The notes beneath the pieces are model-generated. The model was not told the DNA's origin. It saw nothing but the letters and a program-made list of their open reading frames with translations, and did not search any database. From Massilia eburnea (GTDB lineage: Bacteria > Pseudomonadota > Gammaproteobacteria > Burkholderiales > Burkholderiaceae_D), in assembly GCF_009720745.1 (NCBI RefSeq), contig NZ_WNKX01000027.1, positions 1 through 59,257 of the forward strand: a stretch of 59,257 bases of DNA, written 5' to 3'. Positions within the stretch are counted from its first letter, which is position 1; each line of letters begins with the position of its first letter. Of the stretch, positions 56,693 to 59,257 are shown piece by piece. A program made the position numbers and the translations under genes.

Positions 56693-57061
56693 ATGTGGAA
56701 TGAAAACCGTCCGATCTACCTGCAGTTGAAGGAGCGGGTCGTCGGCATGATGCTGGACGGCTTGCTCAAGCCCGGCGATGCCCTGCCCTCGGTGCGCCAG
56801 GTCGCGGCCGACTATCAGTTGAACCCGATTACCGTCTCCCGCGCCTACCAGGAGCTGGTCGACGAAACCTTGGTTGAAAAAAGAAGGGGATTAGGAATGT
56901 ACGTTACCGACGGCGCTGTTGATAAACTACTATCTTCTGAACGCGAACGTTTTATTCGCGAAGAATGGCCCGCCATGGTCGAACGCATCCGTCGCCTGGG
57001 CCTGGATATTGAACAACTGCTGCGCAGCACGAATGTGCCGCCACAAGGAGCCCCGGCATGA
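56693..57061 (+). CDS. GntR-family regulator, YtrA subfamily
   Basis: A 122-residue short GntR protein. The winged helix occupies about residues 5-75 (NRPIYLQLKERVVGMMLDGL, then SVRQVAADYQLNPITVSRAY) and the tail is a short helical dimer domain, which defines the YtrA group. These repress adjacent ABC transporter operons, often envelope-stress responsive. GGAGG lies nine bases before the ATG. The stop overlaps the ABC ATPase start as ATGA. Confidence 0.9.
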   Translation: MWNENRPIYLQLKERVVGMMLDGLLKPGDALPSVRQVAADYQLNPITVSRAYQELVDETLVEKRRGLGMYVTDGAVDKLLSSERERFIREEWPAMVERIRRLGLDIEQLLRSTNVPPQGAPA

Positions 57062-57915
57062 CAGCGATCATCACCGCTAAACACCTGAGCAAAAGTTTCG
57101 GCACCACCAAGGCGCTGGATGACGCCAGCTTCCAGATTGAAGCCGGCCGCATCGTTGGCCTGATCGGGCCGAACGGCTCCGGCAAAACCACGACCTTGAA
57201 AGCCATCCTCGGCCTGTCGCAGTTCGACGGCGAGCTGAATGTACTGGGCCTGGATCCGCGCCAGCAGCGCGATGAGCTGATGAAGGACGTCTGCTTCATC
57301 GCCGACGTCGCCATCCTGCCGCGCTGGCTCAAGGTGAAAGACGCGATCAGCTTCTGCGAAGGCGTGCACCCGCGCTTCAACCGCGAACGCGCCGAAAAAT
57401 ACATCGCCAACACCAAGCTGTCTCCGGACATGAAGGTCAAGGCCATGTCCAAGGGCATGATCGTGCAGCTGCACTTGGCGCTGGTCATGGCCATCGACGC
57501 CAAGCTGCTGGTGCTCGACGAACCGACCCTGGGCCTGGACATCCTTTACCGCAAGCAGTTCTACCACCAGCTGCTGGAAGACTACTTCGACGAGAACAAG
57601 ACCATCCTGATCACGACGCACCAGATCGAGGAAGTCGAAAACATCCTGACCGACCTGATGTTCATCCGCGACGGCAAGATCACGCTCGCCGCCTCGATGG
57701 ACGAAATCGGCGACCGCTACACTGAAGTGATGGTGCAGCCGGAGTACATGACCGCCGCCAGCGCCCTGCAGCCGCTGCACCAGCGCACGGTATTCGGCAA
57801 GGCGGTCATGCTGTTCGACGGCGTCTCGCGCAAGCAGCTGGAAACGTTTGGCGAAACCCGTACCCCTAGCGTGGCCGACCTGTTCGTGGCCAGCATGCAA
57901 GGAGAATATCAATGA
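57058..57915 (+). CDS. ABC transporter ATP-binding protein (YtrB-like)
   Basis: A 285-residue ATPase. Walker A is GPNGSGKTT (37-45) and Walker B LLVLDEPTLGLD with Asp154-Glu155. The signature region reads MSKGM (130-134) instead of LSGGQ, a deviation seen in YtrB-like ABC-2 exporters. It is coupled by overlaps to the GntR gene before and the permease after. It would power export of an unknown compound, possibly envelope-active antibiotics or lipids. Confidence 0.9.
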   Translation: MTAIITAKHLSKSFGTTKALDDASFQIEAGRIVGLIGPNGSGKTTTLKAILGLSQFDGELNVLGLDPRQQRDELMKDVCFIADVAILPRWLKVKDAISFCEGVHPRFNRERAEKYIANTKLSPDMKVKAMSKGMIVQLHLALVMAIDAKLLVLDEPTLGLDILYRKQFYHQLLEDYFDENKTILITTHQIEEVENILTDLMFIRDGKITLAASMDEIGDRYTEVMVQPEYMTAASALQPLHQRTVFGKAVMLFDGVSRKQLETFGETRTPSVADLFVASMQGEYQ

Positions 57916-58877
57916 AAACGATGAAATGGCTGATCCAGCGCGAATACTGGGAAAACAAGGGCATGCTGTTCTGGGCGCCGGCTATCGTCGGCGGCTTGAT
58001 GGTTGCCTTCACTGCCCTGATGCTCATCGTCGGCCGCAATATGGAAGCCCACATCAACGGCGACAGCGTGGCGCGTTTCCACGATATGTCGGTGATGGAA
58101 CGCCACGAGATGGCCAGTGCCTTCGGCGCCGCCTTCCCGATGATGGGCACACCGCTGTACATCATGATGGCCTTCCTGATCTTCTTCTACTGCCTGGGCG
58201 CCCTGTATGACGACCGCCGCGACCGCAGCATCCTGTTCTGGAAATCGCTGCCCGTGTCGGACACAAACACCGTGCTGTCCAAAGCGATCGTTGCCCTGCT
58301 CGGCTTCCCGCTGGTGATCGCAGCCACCGCCTTCATCGTGTCGATGGCCATTACCCTGATGGGCGCCCTCGCCCTCACTCTGCACGGCGCGAACGTGTTT
58401 GGCGACCTGGTGTCGTCGACCAACTTCTGGCTCAGCCCATTCCGCATGCTGTCGCTGGTGCCGGTCTACATGCTGTGGGCACTGCCAACTGTCGGCTGGC
58501 TGCTGCTGGTATCGAGCTGGGCGCGCAGCAAGGTGTTCCTGTGGGCAGTCGGAGCACCGCTGATCACCGGCGCACTGGTCGCATGGGCCAACCACGCATT
58601 CAGCCTGGGCATCAAGATTGAATGGTTCTTCACCCAAGTGGTACTGCGCCTGCTGGGCAGCGTGCTGCCAGGCGCCTGGTTCATCTTCGACGCATCAGCA
58701 CGCGATGCAATGCATCACGCCCCTGGCATGGAGAATGACCCGGCAACGCAGATCGGCCAGTTCTTCGGCCAAGCCTACGCTTCGCTGGGCAGCCCGACGC
58801 TGTGGGTTGGCGCTGCGGCGGGTGTGGCAATGATCGCTGGCGCAATCTACCTGCGCCGCTGGCGCGAAGAGAACTAA
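57912..58877 (+). CDS. ABC-2 type permease
   Basis: A 321-residue membrane protein with six or more hydrophobic segments (first about 18-40, MLFWAPAIVGGLMVAFTALM). YDDRRDRSILFWKSLPVSDT is the typical cytosolic loop of ABC-2 permeases of the YtrC/CcmB-like type. The start overlaps the ATPase stop by four bases, completing a three-gene operon. The substrate is unknown. Confidence 0.88.
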   Translation: MKTMKWLIQREYWENKGMLFWAPAIVGGLMVAFTALMLIVGRNMEAHINGDSVARFHDMSVMERHEMASAFGAAFPMMGTPLYIMMAFLIFFYCLGALYDDRRDRSILFWKSLPVSDTNTVLSKAIVALLGFPLVIAATAFIVSMAITLMGALALTLHGANVFGDLVSSTNFWLSPFRMLSLVPVYMLWALPTVGWLLLVSSWARSKVFLWAVGAPLITGALVAWANHAFSLGIKIEWFFTQVVLRLLGSVLPGAWFIFDASARDAMHHAPGMENDPATQIGQFFGQAYASLGSPTLWVGAAAGVAMIAGAIYLRRWREEN

Positions 58878-59045
58878 TCGAGGTGTTTCGCCATACGGCA
58901 GCTCGGCTCTCCAAGATCCCGGCTGCCGAGTGGCGCGAGCGCATTGATTGTAGGCGAACGGCTATGCAGGCCGGTCTGGCCACCGATAATCAAGACATAG
59001 CCTCAGCTTTCCTGCGCATGCAGACGTCCGCTTCCGCCTGCGGAT

Positions 59046-59257
59046 TCAACCGGTCGACGCAACACATTGATAAAACCGTTGAGCCGGCGTTTCGTAGTCT
59101 AACGTTTTTCTCGGTCGTTCATTCAGGCGGTTGGCGACTGCGTCGAGCTGGCCTTGGGAGTAGTTGGACAGATCCAGTCCTTTTGGAAAATATTGCCTCA
59201 GCAAGCCGTTAGTGTTCTCGTTTGTACCTCGCTGCCAGGGATTCCTCGGGTCGCAGA
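59046..59257 (-). CDS. IS30-family transposase, C-terminal end (cut by window edge)
   Basis: On the minus strand a frame enters from the right edge and stops with TGA at 59048-59046 after 69 visible residues. PWQRGTNENTNGLLRQYFPK contains the catalytic glutamate of the IS30 DDE domain, and LNERPRKTLDYETPAQRF is the family's C-terminal signature. Only the end is seen. The 168 bases between it and the permease gene hold no gene; the element boundary could not be fixed. Confidence 0.88.
   Translation of the reverse strand, partial: CDPRNPWQRGTNENTNGLLRQYFPKGLDLSNYSQGQLDAVANRLNERPRKTLDYETPAQRFYQCVASTG

Noticed and set aside
58896..58928. Inverted repeat CGGCAGC/GCTGCCG after the ABC permease gene
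   Set aside because: Loop of 19 bases and no T-run; too weak to call a terminator or an insertion-sequence end.
1..59257. CRISPR arrays, rRNA genes and prophage structural genes
   Set aside because: No regularly spaced direct repeats, rRNA sequence or phage structural proteins were seen.

Overview
The window is high-G+C chromosomal DNA from a betaproteobacterium, most likely Oxalobacteraceae (Massilia/Duganella/Janthinobacterium-like). The evidence is the Burkholderiales-type block cysS - alkA-like - accA - tilS - lysC - tRNA-Ser, divergent from ppiA - ppiB - lpxH, together with the style of the signalling, RND efflux and MarR-GNAT genes. The genus is inferred from gene content, not from a marker gene. 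Both ends are cut inside insertion sequences: an IS110-type transposase tail at 2-136 and an IS30-type transposase tail at 59046-59257.

Layout. 0.3-6.2 kb: signalling and envelope genes (two diguanylate cyclases, a chemoreceptor, a TorF-type porin, a 20-cysteine copper-storage-like protein). 6.3-9.7 kb: iron uptake, with a PepSY membrane protein and a TonB receptor diverging from a Fur box; one diguanylate cyclase lies directly behind the PepSY gene. 9.7-22.4 kb: accessory metabolism and transport (MFS pumps, GlxA-type regulator with a cysteine hydrolase, an aldose dehydrogenase with a sodium/sugar symporter, a luciferase-like oxidoreductase, a YeiH/YeiE-like pair, small envelope proteins). 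22.6-28.4 kb: a complete MexEF-OprN-like RND efflux operon. 28.4-31.0 kb: an AT-rich island bracketed by a damaged tRNA-Ser 3' end and an intact tRNA-Ser(GCU). It holds a toxin-like fragment, a putative immunity gene and a REP-associated tyrosine transposase between perfect 19-bp inverted repeats. 31.1-39.2 kb: housekeeping block. 39.1-44.3 kb: two unknown genes, a MarR-GNAT regulator, and a blaI - blaR1 - class D beta-lactamase operon. 44.4-53.7 kb: denitrification and low-oxygen module (three-domain NirK, Dnr-like regulator, norB - nsrR - DUF2249 - membrane protein, small HMA-like protein, B12-dependent class II ribonucleotide reductase). 53.9-58.9 kb: envelope proteins, a DUF72 protein, a cupin, and a YtrA-like GntR/ABC transporter operon.

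How the parts work together. Nitrite would be reduced to NO by NirK and NO to N2O by the quinol-dependent NorB. FNR/Dnr-type boxes lie before both genes, a Dnr-like activator follows nirK, and the NO sensor NsrR sits in the norB operon. The class II ribonucleotide reductase next door can make deoxynucleotides without oxygen. The beta-lactamase operon looks inducible through the BlaR1 sensor, but that sensor reads STFN where the catalytic motif should be STFK.

The best candidates for something new are the BlaR1 sensor with its lost lysine; the tRNA-Ser-bounded island with its toxin-like fragment and REP transposase; two 114-127 bp repeat elements placed exactly at stop codons, plus a related 21-bp-arm palindrome; a hairpin over the Shine-Dalgarno of nrdJ; and the Fur-linked diguanylate cyclase.
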